From: a virus
IMG/VR virus record: IMGVR_UViG_3300047560_002412
Location: 1 to 64,000 of that record
Length of the DNA: 64,000 nt
Strand: one strand, 5' to 3'
Part shown: one piece after another, positions 16,653 through 25,618 of the stretch
How positions within the stretch are numbered: position 1 is the stretch's first letter
How the letters are laid out: every line of letters begins with the position of its first letter
The notes under the pieces: generated by a model
Seen by the model: only the letters and a program-made list of their open reading frames with translations
What the model was told of the DNA's origin: nothing
Databases searched by the model: none
Position numbers and translations under genes: made by a program

Positions 16653-17138
16653 ATGAAAAAGGCACTATTAATTGCTCCGCTAATCGCGACCTTAGTTGGT
16701 TGCGCTGGCATGAAGGACATTGAAGAACGCAAAACTTATGCTCAACCTAGTTGGTATCAAGATTGCGCTCAAGCAGGATCAGAAGGTTGGTTCTGGAATA
16801 CTAAAGAATATGCATATGCTTGCGGTGCAGGTGAGTCAATTCACGCACAAGCCGCAGAAGAACAAATGTATGCAATTGCTATGAATAACTTTGCAAAACG
16901 TATCAATAGCGAAGTTAACAGCAATACTGATATTGTTTTTGATAACGATAAAAAAACTACTTACACAAAAATCTCTTATGTTGTAAAGAACACAACAATT
17001 CGAGAACATCTTCAACGTGAAGTAGGCCATTTTACAATGAGTGGTCGTCATTATACCTTTGTTCGATTGAAAATGCCTAAGGCTGTTTTTGATCAATTGA
17101 TCCAAGAGGCGAAAGAACAGAAAGTTGCGGGACGATAA
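16653..17138 (+). CDS. Lipoprotein, LPP20-like
   Basis: 161 residues. Lipobox LVGC (Cys 17) after a short basic signal. The mature part, with AYACGAGES, AMNNFAKRINSEV and later YTFVRLKMP, resembles LPP20-type lipoproteins. First of three envelope-protein genes behind their own promoter. Role in infection unknown. Confidence 0.72.
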   Translation: MKKALLIAPLIATLVGCAGMKDIEERKTYAQPSWYQDCAQAGSEGWFWNTKEYAYACGAGESIHAQAAEEQMYAIAMNNFAKRINSEVNSNTDIVFDNDKKTTYTKISYVVKNTTIREHLQREVGHFTMSGRHYTFVRLKMPKAVFDQLIQEAKEQKVAGR

Positions 17139-17494
17139 TGCATCCCTATACCGTAAAGAATTATCTTTGGATGGCAATCATTATAATGTTTATTTTGATT
17201 GCCTGCCTATCAGGATGTTCTTCAACTCCTAAGGTTCAAGCACAGAAACCTCAATATTGCCATACTGAACAAACTATTCAGACTAAAAATGGTGAGAAGG
17301 TTACTAGCACAACAACCGTCGAGTGTACTGATGATCAAATTAAACGACTGACCGCAAAAAGAATGGGACTAGCACCTAATTGCGGTGAGTTTACTTATTG
17401 GATGCAAATTGGAGGCAAGAATGTTCAACGAACTGGTATCAGTTGTCAAAAACTGGACGGTAGTTGGGAGATTGTTAATACTCCTGGCGTTTAG
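17138..17494 (+). CDS. Lipoprotein of unknown function
   Basis: 118 residues with a hydrophobic segment (about 11-26) and lipobox CLSGC. The mature part has five Cys residues, suggesting disulfides in the periplasm or at the surface. The stop is TAG followed directly by TAA TAA, so read-through of the amber would still end at once. It overlaps the preceding stop by one base. Confidence 0.7.
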   Translation: MHPYTVKNYLWMAIIIMFILIACLSGCSSTPKVQAQKPQYCHTEQTIQTKNGEKVTSTTTVECTDDQIKRLTAKRMGLAPNCGEFTYWMQIGGKNVQRTGISCQKLDGSWEIVNTPGV

Positions 17495-17852
17495 TAATAA
17501 TGCTATAAGTGGCGAAATTAATAATCCTAAATTTTTTAACTATCGCGGTGGTTCTTGGGCTAACCAATTAATTGAAATGTCTTTTGGCTGGTTTAAAACT
17601 CTTGACAAAGAACAATCTGCAATTTATAATCAAAGTGTAACTCATGCAGTAATGTATGCAGAAAATGGTCAAGCAGTTACATGGTATCAAAATGATGCTA
17701 GTGGGATTACCGTTCCTGTAATGACTTGGCCGGTATCTGATGGGTATTGCAGACGTATGCATATTCAGGTAATTGCATACAATGTAGAGAAAACAATGGC
17801 AGCAACAGCCTGTTTCTCAAATAGTAGCAATTATTGGAGATGGTTTAACTAA
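17472..17852 (+). CDS. Secreted RT0821/Lpp0805-like surface protein
   Basis: A frame open from 17385 to 17852. I place the start at TTG 17472, giving a signal peptide (LLILLAFSNNAISG) and a mature part with the pattern W-N-D-A-S-G, CRRMHIQVIAYN and ATACFSNSSNYWRWF seen in RT0821/Lpp0805-type surface proteins. It overlaps the preceding lipoprotein in another frame. The start is uncertain; an upstream TTG or GTG is possible. Confidence 0.55.
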   Translation: MLILLAFSNNAISGEINNPKFFNYRGGSWANQLIEMSFGWFKTLDKEQSAIYNQSVTHAVMYAENGQAVTWYQNDASGITVPVMTWPVSDGYCRRMHIQVIAYNVEKTMAATACFSNSSNYWRWFN

Positions 17853-17865
17853 TAAATATTATTTC

Positions 17866-19254
17866 ATGAAAATAACTTTTAGCGATAAACTAATAGCTTG
17901 GCTAACATTATTCAGCGGATTATCAATTTCCGCTGTCGCCGTTTATTATAGCGTAGCAGGTTTGGTTTCCATATTTGCTGCCGCGGCTATACCTATTATG
18001 ATTATGGGTGTGGCATTAGAGGTAAGCAAATTAGTCGCTACCGTATGGATAAAATGGAATTGGACTCGAGCGCCGAGACTGATTAAAATTTATCTCATGA
18101 TAGCAATTACTATACTGATGATGATTACATCTATGGGTATATTTGGCTATCTTTCAAAAGCACACCTTGACCAAGCGGTTCCAACAGGTGATGTTGCAGA
18201 TAAGGTTTCACTTATCGATGAAAAAATAAAAACACAAAAGGAGAACATCGATGCTGCTCGAAAGGCTCTTAAACAAATGGACGAATCTGTTGATCAAGTT
18301 ATGGCAAGATCAACAGACGAAAAAGGTGCAGATAAAGCCGCTGCCTTGCGAAGAGGTCAAGCAAGAGAAAGGTCTCAATTACAAAATGATATCTCAAAGG
18401 CCCAGAAAGAGATTTCAATTCTCAACGATGAACGTGCTCCAATCGCCAAGGAACTCCGTAAGGTTGAGGCTGAAGTTGGGCCAATCAAATACATCGCCGC
18501 ATTAATATATGGCGATAACCCTGATCAAAATCTTTTAGAAGCTGCGGTAAGATGGGTCATTATAATTATTGTTATAGTATTTGATCCCCTAGCAGTCATT
18601 CTGCTTTTAGCAAGCCAGTATTCCTTTCAATGGTTCCGAGAAGAAGACGAACCCGAAAAAGTTATTTCAGATATTGACGAAGCAATCGCAGAAGATTTTG
18701 CGTTCAATGAACCAACAGAAGAAATTAATGAAGCAATTACAGAAGAGCCTGTATTAAAACAAGATCCTCATCCGGTAGGTTGGGCGTTTCCGAGACATGC
18801 TAATATTCAAGATTATCAAGTTGCTGAAGATGCCGACGACGAAGTTGATGTAGACGATGACATTGATGAAAACGAACCTGATGCCATTAAAGATGCAAAA
18901 GCAAAATGGAAACACGACCATCCTGGAAGTTCGTTAAAACAGCAAAGACGACTTTTTGAAAACGGTGTTATTGATCATTTACCTTGGGAAGATTATATTC
19001 AACCAAACGATGAAGCCGCAATTGAAGCTAAGAAGTGGGCAATTGAAAACCCAGAAGCAGAAGAAGGTCAAGAAGCTGTTGAATGGGCTAACGAAAGACT
19101 TGACGAACGCCCAGGCGATTATATTCCAGCAAAAGAAACTTATATGGAAAACGTAGACGGAAACCAAGTGACAAAAACAATCGAAGGTTACCATCAAAAC
19201 GAAGAACAAACATCAAATACCCTTTGGAATAAAATTCAACAGGCGAAGAAATGA
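17866..19254 (+). CDS. Membrane protein with central coiled coil and acidic tail
   Basis: 462 residues. Three N-terminal hydrophobic segments (about 12-55 and 75-98), a helical, charged middle (about 110-205, likely coiled coil), one more membrane span near 225-250 (RWVIIIIVIVFDPLAVILLL), then a strongly acidic, low-complexity tail of about 200 residues. ATAAATA at 17852-17858 lies seven bases before the ATG. Such proteins recur in marine T4-like phages with unknown function. Confidence 0.75.
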   Translation: MKITFSDKLIAWLTLFSGLSISAVAVYYSVAGLVSIFAAAAIPIMIMGVALEVSKLVATVWIKWNWTRAPRLIKIYLMIAITILMMITSMGIFGYLSKAHLDQAVPTGDVADKVSLIDEKIKTQKENIDAARKALKQMDESVDQVMARSTDEKGADKAAALRRGQARERSQLQNDISKAQKEISILNDERAPIAKELRKVEAEVGPIKYIAALIYGDNPDQNLLEAAVRWVIIIIVIVFDPLAVILLLASQYSFQWFREEDEPEKVISDIDEAIAEDFAFNEPTEEINEAITEEPVLKQDPHPVGWAFPRHANIQDYQVAEDADDEVDVDDDIDENEPDAIKDAKAKWKHDHPGSSLKQQRRLFENGVIDHLPWEDYIQPNDEAAIEAKKWAIENPEAEEGQEAVEWANERLDERPGDYIPAKETYMENVDGNQVTKTIEGYHQNEEQTSNTLWNKIQQAKK

Positions 19255-19649
19255 ATAATTCCGTAATTATTGTTACTCCTCCAGACGATACGTTACTGGA
19301 CGGAATTAGGATTGTATTAGTAGATCTTTCTCCCGAACAAACTCAAATAGTATCAGATTCTCTTAAAGAAATTGATAATAAAAATAGAGTTATTTTATAT
19401 TATTGGAAAATGGGAAATCCAGTAGATTGGTTACTCACCATGAAGCCTAAAGCAAACTTGATTATTTTTAATGCCGATGCTAGTGCAAACGGTGCTATTG
19501 AACTAATCATAGGATATATGGCCGCACAATCCAATTCATACTACTTTGGTACTTTAAGAGATCTAAATAAAGTCAATGATTCTATCATTTATGCAAAGGA
19601 AGATTTAAAAAAATTATTTTTAAACACATTGGAAAATTATGAAACATAA
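19251..19649 (+). CDS. Conserved hypothetical protein
   Basis: 132 residues, alternating hydrophobic strands and helices (IRIVLVDLS, ANLIIFNAD), suggesting a small Rossmann-like fold. No motif for catalysis. Overlaps the membrane protein by four bases and the bS21 gene by 11, so translationally coupled to both. Confidence 0.65.
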   Translation: MNNSVIIVTPPDDTLLDGIRIVLVDLSPEQTQIVSDSLKEIDNKNRVILYYWKMGNPVDWLLTMKPKANLIIFNADASANGAIELIIGYMAAQSNSYYFGTLRDLNKVNDSIIYAKEDLKKLFLNTLENYET

Positions 19650-19872
19650 CACTCTCACAGGTAATAAGGTTTTTGTAAAAGAAGGAGAACCGTTTGAAAA
19701 AGCTCTAAGACGTTTTAAGAAAAAAGTCGAAGATAGCGGACTTATGGAAGATCTAAGAAAAAAGGAATGTTATTTAAAACCTAGCGTTCTTAGAAAAACA
19801 CAAAAATCTGCCGCCAGAGCTAGATGGCTCAAAAAAATCAGAGACAATCAACTACCTAAAAAAATGTATTGA
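19639..19872 (+). CDS. rpsU: Ribosomal protein bS21-like
   Basis: 77 residues, very basic. The family core EGEPFEKALRRFKKKVEDSG, then KECYLKPSVLRK and a basic tail, aligns directly with bS21, the small-subunit protein near the anti-Shine-Dalgarno region. A phage copy could replace the host protein and bias initiation, which is inference. Phage bS21 genes are known from aquatic phages. It ends at the -35 box of the next promoter. Confidence 0.88.
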   Translation: MKHNTLTGNKVFVKEGEPFEKALRRFKKKVEDSGLMEDLRKKECYLKPSVLRKTQKSAARARWLKKIRDNQLPKKMY

Positions 19873-19897
19873 CCTTTAAAAAGAAAGGAGTTATAAT
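19869..19897 (+). promoter_or_regulatory. Sigma70-type promoter, likely leaderless start
   Basis: TTGACC (19869-19874), 17-bp spacer, TATAAT (19892-19897). The ATG of the exonuclease follows six bases after the -10 box, so a transcript from here would be leaderless. AAAGGAG sits inside the spacer and can only serve upstream transcripts. Confidence 0.7.
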
Positions 19898-19903
19898 ATT
19901 AGT

Positions 19904-20485
19904 ATGAACACTGATATTATGATCGATCTAGAGACGTTAGACGTCCTTCCAACCGCAACTATATTAACAATCGGAGCAGTTAAATTTGATCCGTTTGGCA
20001 TGGAACTACAAGAACCAGCAATGGAAAAGTTTTATGTACGTGTAGACGTTGATAGTTGTGATAAATTAAATTGTACCGTTAGCCAGGCTACTTTAGATTG
20101 GTGGGCCCAGCAAGAGAAAGCGGCACAAGATGAAGCATTTGATCCCAATGGTCGAATTGATATTGTTGATGCAATGAATCAACTTTATAAATTTTGTTGG
20201 GGAGCAAAGCGTGTATGGAGTCACGGTGCAGGCTTTGATATTATCATATGCGAACATTTATTTCGAAAAATAGGAAAAGCAATTCCTTGGCAATTCTGGG
20301 AAGTTCGAGATACCAGAACTTTATTTGATATTGGGATTGACCCCAACCGTCCACCTGTATTAAAACATCATGCGTTAGAAGATGCTTGGAATCAAGCAGT
20401 TGGAGTACAAAATGTATTTCAAAAGTTGCGTAGTTCTACTATGTATGATGGAAAAATGATTACCCCCTTTTCTAATCAAAGATAA
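19904..20485 (+). CDS. DEDDh-type 3'-5' exonuclease
   Basis: 193 residues. Exo I DxE in MIDLET, Exo II in WSHGAGFDI, Exo III in [10 protein letters not shown] (His and Asp), as in T4 DexA and exonuclease VIII. Would degrade DNA or RNA from 3' ends, for host DNA recycling or repair. Promoter immediately upstream; two bases separate it from guaC. Confidence 0.85.
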   Translation: MNTDIMIDLETLDVLPTATILTIGAVKFDPFGMELQEPAMEKFYVRVDVDSCDKLNCTVSQATLDWWAQQEKAAQDEAFDPNGRIDIVDAMNQLYKFCWGAKRVWSHGAGFDIIICEHLFRKIGKAIPWQFWEVRDTRTLFDIGIDPNRPPVLKHHALEDAWNQAVGVQNVFQKLRSSTMYDGKMITPFSNQR

Positions 20486-20487
20486 TT

Positions 20488-21507
20488 ATGAGAATTGAAG
20501 ACGAAGTCAAACTTGACTTTCGTGATGTGCTAATTCGTCCTAAGCGTAGTACATTATCGAGTCGAAAAGAAGTTAATTTAAATCGAACATATACATTTAA
20601 ACATAGCAAACAAGAGTGGTCTGGTGTTCCTATCATGGCATCCAATATGGATGGTGTTGGAACATTTGAAATGTCTAAAGCACTACAAAACCATGGCATG
20701 TTTACTTGTATTGTTAAGTCAACGGACATATCACAATGGTCAAAAAATTTAACTGGGCTAAATGTTGAACATCTTGCTGTAAGTACAGGAACCAGCGATA
20801 AAGATTATGAAAGATTAAGTAATATTTTAGATGCTATTAACACCATTAGATTTATCTGCATTGATGTAGCAAATGGGTATTCAGAACATTTTGGTGATTT
20901 TATCGCTAAGGTTCGTGCAGACAGACCTTATCATACAATCATTGCAGGTAATGTTGTTACAGCAGATATGACCCAGGAACTTATTTTACGAGGAGCAGAC
21001 ATTGTCAAAGTTGGAATCGGACCAGGATCGGTATGTACGACTAGGATACAAACTGGGGTTGGCTACCCGCAACTTTCTGCGATTATTGAGTGCGCTGATG
21101 CGGCACATGGCCTCGGTGCCCATATTATTGCTGATGGCGGTTGCACTTGCCCAGGCGATGTGGCTAAGGCATTTGGAGCAGGTGCAGACTTTGTCATGCT
21201 CGGTGGAATGTTGGCAGGACACGACGAAGGCGGCGGCGAAGTAAAAGATGGAAAAGTTACATTCTACGGAATGAGCTCAGATACTGCTATGAATAAACAT
21301 CATGGCGGTATTGCTGGTTATCGTAGTTCTGAAGGCAGGACCGTAGATATCAAATATAGAGGTCCTGTAGAACATACAATTTTAGATTTATTAGGCGGAT
21401 TGCGCAGTTCTTGTACATATGTGGGCGCCCCTAGTCTTAAGCAATTAAGCAAATGCACCACATTTATCAGGGTTGGCCGTCAAATAAATGATGTTTTTAT
21501 TGCCTAA
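20488..21507 (+). CDS. guaC: GMP reductase (IMPDH/GMPR family)
   Basis: 339 residues, beginning [21 protein letters not shown] as in bacterial GuaC. Active-site Cys in GPGSVCTTR, nucleotide-binding [20 protein letters not shown] and the GMSS loop are all present. Converts GMP to IMP with NADPH, feeding guanine from degraded nucleic acid to adenine nucleotides. It lacks the CBS pair of IMP dehydrogenase and matches GuaC better. Placed after an exonuclease, which suits nucleotide salvage. Confidence 0.92.
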   Translation: MRIEDEVKLDFRDVLIRPKRSTLSSRKEVNLNRTYTFKHSKQEWSGVPIMASNMDGVGTFEMSKALQNHGMFTCIVKSTDISQWSKNLTGLNVEHLAVSTGTSDKDYERLSNILDAINTIRFICIDVANGYSEHFGDFIAKVRADRPYHTIIAGNVVTADMTQELILRGADIVKVGIGPGSVCTTRIQTGVGYPQLSAIIECADAAHGLGAHIIADGGCTCPGDVAKAFGAGADFVMLGGMLAGHDEGGGEVKDGKVTFYGMSSDTAMNKHHGGIAGYRSSEGRTVDIKYRGPVEHTILDLLGGLRSSCTYVGAPSLKQLSKCTTFIRVGRQINDVFIA

Positions 21508-21529
21508 ATTTAAATATTTTAAATTTTAA

Positions 21530-21612
21530 GTGATAAATATTTTTGTTAGCGTACCAGGTGGGCGTTAACAAGGGCAAAGAGCCCAACTAGATCTTACTTT
21601 AAAAGGAGATGA
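21530..21612 (+). promoter_or_regulatory. Structured dnaK leader shared with hsp20
   Basis: ATAAATA at 21533, then GTTAGCG/CGTTAAC and GGGC/GCCC stems, then TCTTACTTTAAAAGGAG over the ribosome site. The same order and several identical blocks occur before hsp20 (23530-23610). CTT can pair with AAG of the ribosome site, so a thermosensor-like occlusion is conceivable. Confidence 0.55.
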
Positions 21613-21614
21613 AT

Positions 21615-23513
21615 ATGTCTAAGATCATCGGTATCGACTTAGGTACCACAAATAGTTGCGTAGCCGTAATCGAAAACGGTAATTCAAAAGTTATTGAAAA
21701 CTCTGAAGGCGCAAGAACAACACCCTCAATCGTTGCTTACACACAGGATGAAATCCTAGTAGGTGCTACAGCAAAACGACAAGCAGTAACAAATCCCAAG
21801 AACACAATTTATGCAGCCAAGCGTTTAATTGGACGTAAGTTCAAAGAACAGGCTGTGCAAAAAGACATTGACCTAATGCCATATGAAATTATGGAAAGTA
21901 AAAATGGTGATGCATGGGTACGTGCTCAAGACAAAGAATTGGCACCCCCACAAATTTCAGCAGAAGTTCTTCGCAAGATGAAGAAAACCGCCGAAGACTA
22001 CCTCGGCGAAGAAGTTACCAAAGCTGTTATTACCGTTCCTGCTTATTTTAACGATCAACAAAGACAAGCGACCAAGGATGCTGGACAAATTGCTGGCCTA
22101 GAAGTTCTACGTATTATCAACGAACCAACAGCAGCCGCACTGGCCTACGGTGTAGATAAACAAGACAAAGCTGATCGAAAGATTGCAGTTTATGACTTAG
22201 GTGGCGGAACATTTGACGTTTCCATTATTGAAATTGCAAACGTAGATGGCGATAAACAAATTGAAGTATTGTCAACCAATGGTGACACATTCCTAGGTGG
22301 TGAAGATTTTGACCAACGCATTATGGATTACCTATGCGACGAGTTTAAGAAAGAACAAGGAATTGATCTTAAGAAAGATATGCTTGCCCTACAGCGTCTC
22401 AAAGAAAGTGCTGAAAAAGCTAAGATTGAACTTTCAAGCTCTGCATCAACAGATGTTAACTTGCCATATATTACAGCAGACGCAGGTGGCCCAAAACATA
22501 TGAACATTAAAATCACTCGTGCTAAACTAGAAGCATTAGTAGACGACCTTGTTCAGCGTTCATTAGAGCCGTGCCGAGTTGCTATGAAGGACGCAGGTGT
22601 AACTGCTTCAGAAATTGACGAAGTTATCTTAGTTGGTGGTCAAACACGTATGCCTAAGGTACAAGAAGAAGTTGAAAAACTATTTGGTAAATCACCACGT
22701 AAAGATGTTAATCCTGATGAAGCAGTAGCAGTTGGCGCAGCTATTCAAGGTGCTGTGTTAGGTGGTGATCGTAAAGACGTTCTACTACTTGACGTTACTC
22801 CATTGTCACTAGGTATTGAAACACTAGGCGGTGTAATGGCCAAGATTATTCAAAAGAACACAACCATTCCAACCAAAGGACAGCAAACATTCTCTACCGC
22901 AGAAGATAATCAACCTGCTGTGGACATTAAAGTGTTCCAAGGTGAGCGTGAGCTTGTTCAATACAACAAACTATTAGGCGAGTTTAAACTTGATGGAATT
23001 GCTCCTGCACCGAGAGGCATGCCACAAGTTGAAGTTACCTTTGATATTGATGCTAACGGTATTATGCATATTAGTGCCAAAGACAAAAATACAGGTAAAG
23101 AAAACAAGATCACTATTAAATCCGATAGCGGTCTAAGCAAAGAACAAATCGATGAAATGATTCGAGATGCTGAAGCTAATGCAGAGTCAGATAAAAAAGT
23201 TCGAGAATTAATCGATGTTAAAAATTCTGCAGAATCTCAATTACATCAAGTTAAAAAAGATCTTGAAGAATTCCGTTCTGATCTAACAGAAACAGAAATT
23301 TCTGATATTGAGAAAGTAATAGCAGATGTTGAATCTGCCGCTAAAGGTGATAGTATTGATGCTATCAAAACAGAATTAGAAAAAGTTGTACCTGCAATGT
23401 CAGTATTGCTACAAAAACGTCAGTTAAAAGAGCAAGGACAAACTCCAGATGCCCAACCAACTCAAGACGATAATGTAGTAGATGCTACATTTACTGAAAC
23501 TAAAAAAGATTGA
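21615..23513 (+). CDS. dnaK: Chaperone DnaK (Hsp70)
   Basis: 632 residues, full length. ATPase domain with [38 protein letters not shown] and VGGQTRMP; substrate domain with [12 protein letters not shown] and the helical lid; the tail is charged without the EEVKD-type end of E. coli. Start 21615 is chosen because AAAGGAG is seven bases before it; 21609 would be too close. No dnaJ or grpE is seen, so it would use host cochaperones. May also serve the phage IscU via its LPPVK motif. Confidence 0.96.
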   Translation: MSKIIGIDLGTTNSCVAVIENGNSKVIENSEGARTTPSIVAYTQDEILVGATAKRQAVTNPKNTIYAAKRLIGRKFKEQAVQKDIDLMPYEIMESKNGDAWVRAQDKELAPPQISAEVLRKMKKTAEDYLGEEVTKAVITVPAYFNDQQRQATKDAGQIAGLEVLRIINEPTAAALAYGVDKQDKADRKIAVYDLGGGTFDVSIIEIANVDGDKQIEVLSTNGDTFLGGEDFDQRIMDYLCDEFKKEQGIDLKKDMLALQRLKESAEKAKIELSSSASTDVNLPYITADAGGPKHMNIKITRAKLEALVDDLVQRSLEPCRVAMKDAGVTASEIDEVILVGGQTRMPKVQEEVEKLFGKSPRKDVNPDEAVAVGAAIQGAVLGGDRKDVLLLDVTPLSLGIETLGGVMAKIIQKNTTIPTKGQQTFSTAEDNQPAVDIKVFQGERELVQYNKLLGEFKLDGIAPAPRGMPQVEVTFDIDANGIMHISAKDKNTGKENKITIKSDSGLSKEQIDEMIRDAEANAESDKKVRELIDVKNSAESQLHQVKKDLEEFRSDLTETEISDIEKVIADVESAAKGDSIDAIKTELEKVVPAMSVLLQKRQLKEQGQTPDAQPTQDDNVVDATFTETKKD

Positions 23514-23529
23514 CACACAGACAGAAAGA

Positions 23530-23610
23530 TGTTTAAATATTATTAGCGGTACCTAAAAGGGCCGCTAATGAGCATAGAGCTCAATTGTTCTTACTTTATA
23601 AGGAGACTAT
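23530..23610 (+). promoter_or_regulatory. Structured hsp20 leader shared with dnaK
   Basis: TTAGCGG/CCGCTAA stem enclosing TACC, then GAGC/GCTC, then TTCTTACTTTATAAGGAG over the ribosome site, where CTTA pairs with TAAG. Matches the dnaK leader in order and in the TTACTTTAAAAGGAG-type block. Could be a heat-responsive element or a common transcription signal. Confidence 0.55.
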
Positions 23611-23611
23611 T

Positions 23612-24046
23612 ATGAACAATCAATTAGCACGTTTTGATGCTCTCAACAGAGCACTTGTAGGTTTTGATCAAATGTTTGATCAGATGGAAAGACGATTCGC
23701 CAACAGCGTTTCTAACAATTATCCTCCACATAATATTTTAAAAATGGGGGAGAATGAATATTCGATTCAACTAGCGGTAACAGGTTTTGATAAAAACGAA
23801 ATTAACGTTACCGTAGAAAACAATATTCTTATTGTTAAGGGTGAAAGCATGACAACAGATTATGCACCTGAACAATACTTACATCGAGGACTTGCAACTC
23901 GAGACTTTGTTAAAGAATTTCCTCTGGCAGAGCATATTGAAGTCGTTGGAGCAGAAACAAAAAATGGTATGCTTACTATTAAATTAATTCGTAACATTCC
24001 AGAGTCTGCAAAACCAAAGATTATTGATATTGTAGAGGTTAAGTAA
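23612..24046 (+). CDS. Small heat-shock protein, Hsp20/IbpA type
   Basis: 144 residues. The alpha-crystallin core spans about 40-130 with YSIQLAVTGFDKNEINVTVENNILIVKGE and a GLATRDFVKEFPLAEHIEVVGA block typical of IbpA. N-terminus rich in Phe and Met. Holds unfolding proteins for DnaK. Ribosome site AAGGAG lies in a leader shared with dnaK. Confidence 0.9.
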   Translation: MNNQLARFDALNRALVGFDQMFDQMERRFANSVSNNYPPHNILKMGENEYSIQLAVTGFDKNEINVTVENNILIVKGESMTTDYAPEQYLHRGLATRDFVKEFPLAEHIEVVGAETKNGMLTIKLIRNIPESAKPKIIDIVEVK

Positions 24047-24050
24047 TACT

Positions 24051-24072
24051 ATGTGGGGGGAAACCCCCACAT
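24051..24072 (+). terminator. Perfect GC-rich hairpin with GAAA tetraloop
   Basis: ATGTGGGGG / CCCCCACAT, nine perfect pairs around GAAA, between hsp20 and clpS. No U run follows, so it may be an RNA-stability or attenuation element rather than a full terminator. Confidence 0.6.
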
Positions 24073-24087
24073 ACAAACGGAGAAACT

Positions 24088-24393
24088 ATGGGAACACTAA
24101 CTGACATCGAAATTGATGAGAAAATAAAAACTACAATTCAACCTCCAAAATTATGGAAAGTTATATTTTTTAACGACGACCAAACTCCTATGGATTTTGT
24201 TGTAGAATTGTTAGTTAATATTTTTAAACATAATGAAAATAAAGCACGAGATCTTACTTTAGAAATTCATAATACAGGAAGTGCGATTGCTGGAATTTAC
24301 CCTCATGAAATTGCCGAACATAGAGGATTAATAGCAACTCAAGTCTCTCGAACAAACGGTTTTCCATTACAAATACAGGTAGTAGAAGAATGA
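24088..24393 (+). CDS. clpS: ClpS adaptor protein
   Basis: 101 residues. Core WKVIFFNDDQTPMDFVVELL, with the Asp residues that bind N-degron amino termini, followed by GIYPHEIAEHRG and NGFPLQIQV. Delivers N-end-rule proteins to ClpA(P). It overlaps the heme oxygenase gene by four bases. A ClpP-like subunit is encoded at 43.6 kb. Confidence 0.92.
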   Translation: MGTLTDIEIDEKIKTTIQPPKLWKVIFFNDDQTPMDFVVELLVNIFKHNENKARDLTLEIHNTGSAIAGIYPHEIAEHRGLIATQVSRTNGFPLQIQVVEE

Positions 24394-24935
24394 GTTTAAA
24401 AGAAATCACAAAAGATTTACACCACGAAGCAGAAACAACAACATTTGCTAAGATGCTTCTTAGCGGAAAAATTGAAAAACAAGATTACAAAAATTATCTA
24501 TACAATCTATTAGCAATCTACGATCCAATCGAATGGTATTGTCAGCGTCAGGGCTTCCTTGTTACAATGCCAGACTTGCCTCGTCTACGTGCTATCCACG
24601 CAGACTTCCAAGAATTAGATGATGGCAGCTATTGCTATCTTACTCCTGCTACATTAGAGTACCAGGCATACTTACACAAACTAGGCAATGATGAACAACG
24701 CAAACATCTTGTTAAGGCGCATTTATATTGCCGCCATATGGGCGACCTATTCGGTGGTCAAATCATTAAGAAACAAGTGGCACACATCAGCAGTGGTAAG
24801 TTCTACGACTTCGAAAACGCCGATGCTATGAAAACTGCTATTCGCGTAACACTTACTGACGACCTCGGAGATGAAGCTCGTGTAGCGTTTGAATACGCTA
24901 TTAAAATGATGCGAGATCTCTATCGTGGAGAGTAA
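24390..24935 (+). CDS. ho1: Heme oxygenase
   Basis: 181 residues. Opens heme to biliverdin, releasing iron and CO. Proximal His region DLHHEAE at the start, distal-helix glycine motif GDLFGGQ near residue 119, both in HO-1 order. ATGA overlap with clpS, and it overlaps the bilin reductase by 11 bases, so the two enzymes are coupled. Phage heme oxygenases are known in cyanophages and marine metagenomes. Confidence 0.88.
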   Translation: MSLKEITKDLHHEAETTTFAKMLLSGKIEKQDYKNYLYNLLAIYDPIEWYCQRQGFLVTMPDLPRLRAIHADFQELDDGSYCYLTPATLEYQAYLHKLGNDEQRKHLVKAHLYCRHMGDLFGGQIIKKQVAHISSGKFYDFENADAMKTAIRVTLTDDLGDEARVAFEYAIKMMRDLYRGE

Positions 24936-25608
24936 GGTTTGGGACACCCTAATTGGGATACAACACCTCCTTGAAGAATCGTTCAACAAAACAGGTACTG
25001 AAATTTCCGAACCTGGAATGGATCGTTTTAATCAGCCTGGGTGGGTTAATCGCGTTTGGCGGTCCGATTCTTATCGTCGTGCTCATGTTGACGTCGTAGA
25101 TGCTCGCAACACCAAAGGACTCTGGATGATGCATTGTTGCATTTTTCCACACTTACATAATCCTGCACCAATTTATGGTTTTGACGTAGTAGCCGGTAAG
25201 AATAAAATTACCGGCTGCTTTCATGATTACTCAGCGGCAGGAGACAAGCAACATCCTATGATGGATTGGTTTGCTGATTACGTTGATAATTTAGAATGGC
25301 GTAAAGTGCGTGAATTACCAGAATGGGCCACTAACATTTTCAGCAAAAGTATGGTAGCTGCCAGCAACGTACAAGATGAAGCAGAATTAGAGCAAATCAT
25401 TGCTATGGCTAAAGATACATTAGAGCATTATCTTAGCACCGTAGCAGAAACAAACAATACAGCCAATGATACCACAGAAGCGCAGAATTATTACGCTTTT
25501 AACCAGAAACAAAACCCGCATACACCGCGTGTTATGGCTAGTTTAGGATTAAACGAAGACGATGTTCGTGTGTTTATTCAAGAATGCCTGTTCCCAGAAA
25601 TTCGATAA
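24925..25608 (+). CDS. Ferredoxin-dependent bilin reductase (PebS/PcyX-like)
   Basis: 227 residues, GTG start. Blocks HNPAPIYGFDVVAG and GCFHDYS with candidate catalytic Asp, and the C-terminal QKQNPHTPRVMASLG...FIQECLFPEI, follow the bilin reductase family. Would reduce biliverdin from the adjacent heme oxygenase to a phytobilin using ferredoxin. Phage-type PebS and PcyX are the closest analogues by context. Which bilin it makes cannot be told from sequence. Confidence 0.82.
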   Translation: MESKVWDTLIGIQHLLEESFNKTGTEISEPGMDRFNQPGWVNRVWRSDSYRRAHVDVVDARNTKGLWMMHCCIFPHLHNPAPIYGFDVVAGKNKITGCFHDYSAAGDKQHPMMDWFADYVDNLEWRKVRELPEWATNIFSKSMVAASNVQDEAELEQIIAMAKDTLEHYLSTVAETNNTANDTTEAQNYYAFNQKQNPHTPRVMASLGLNEDDVRVFIQECLFPEIR

Positions 25609-25618
25609 ATACAGAACT

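Noticed and set aside
24925-25608. Reading the protein as a generic hypothetical
   Set aside because: The C-terminal and central blocks and its overlap with heme oxygenase fit the bilin reductase family better.
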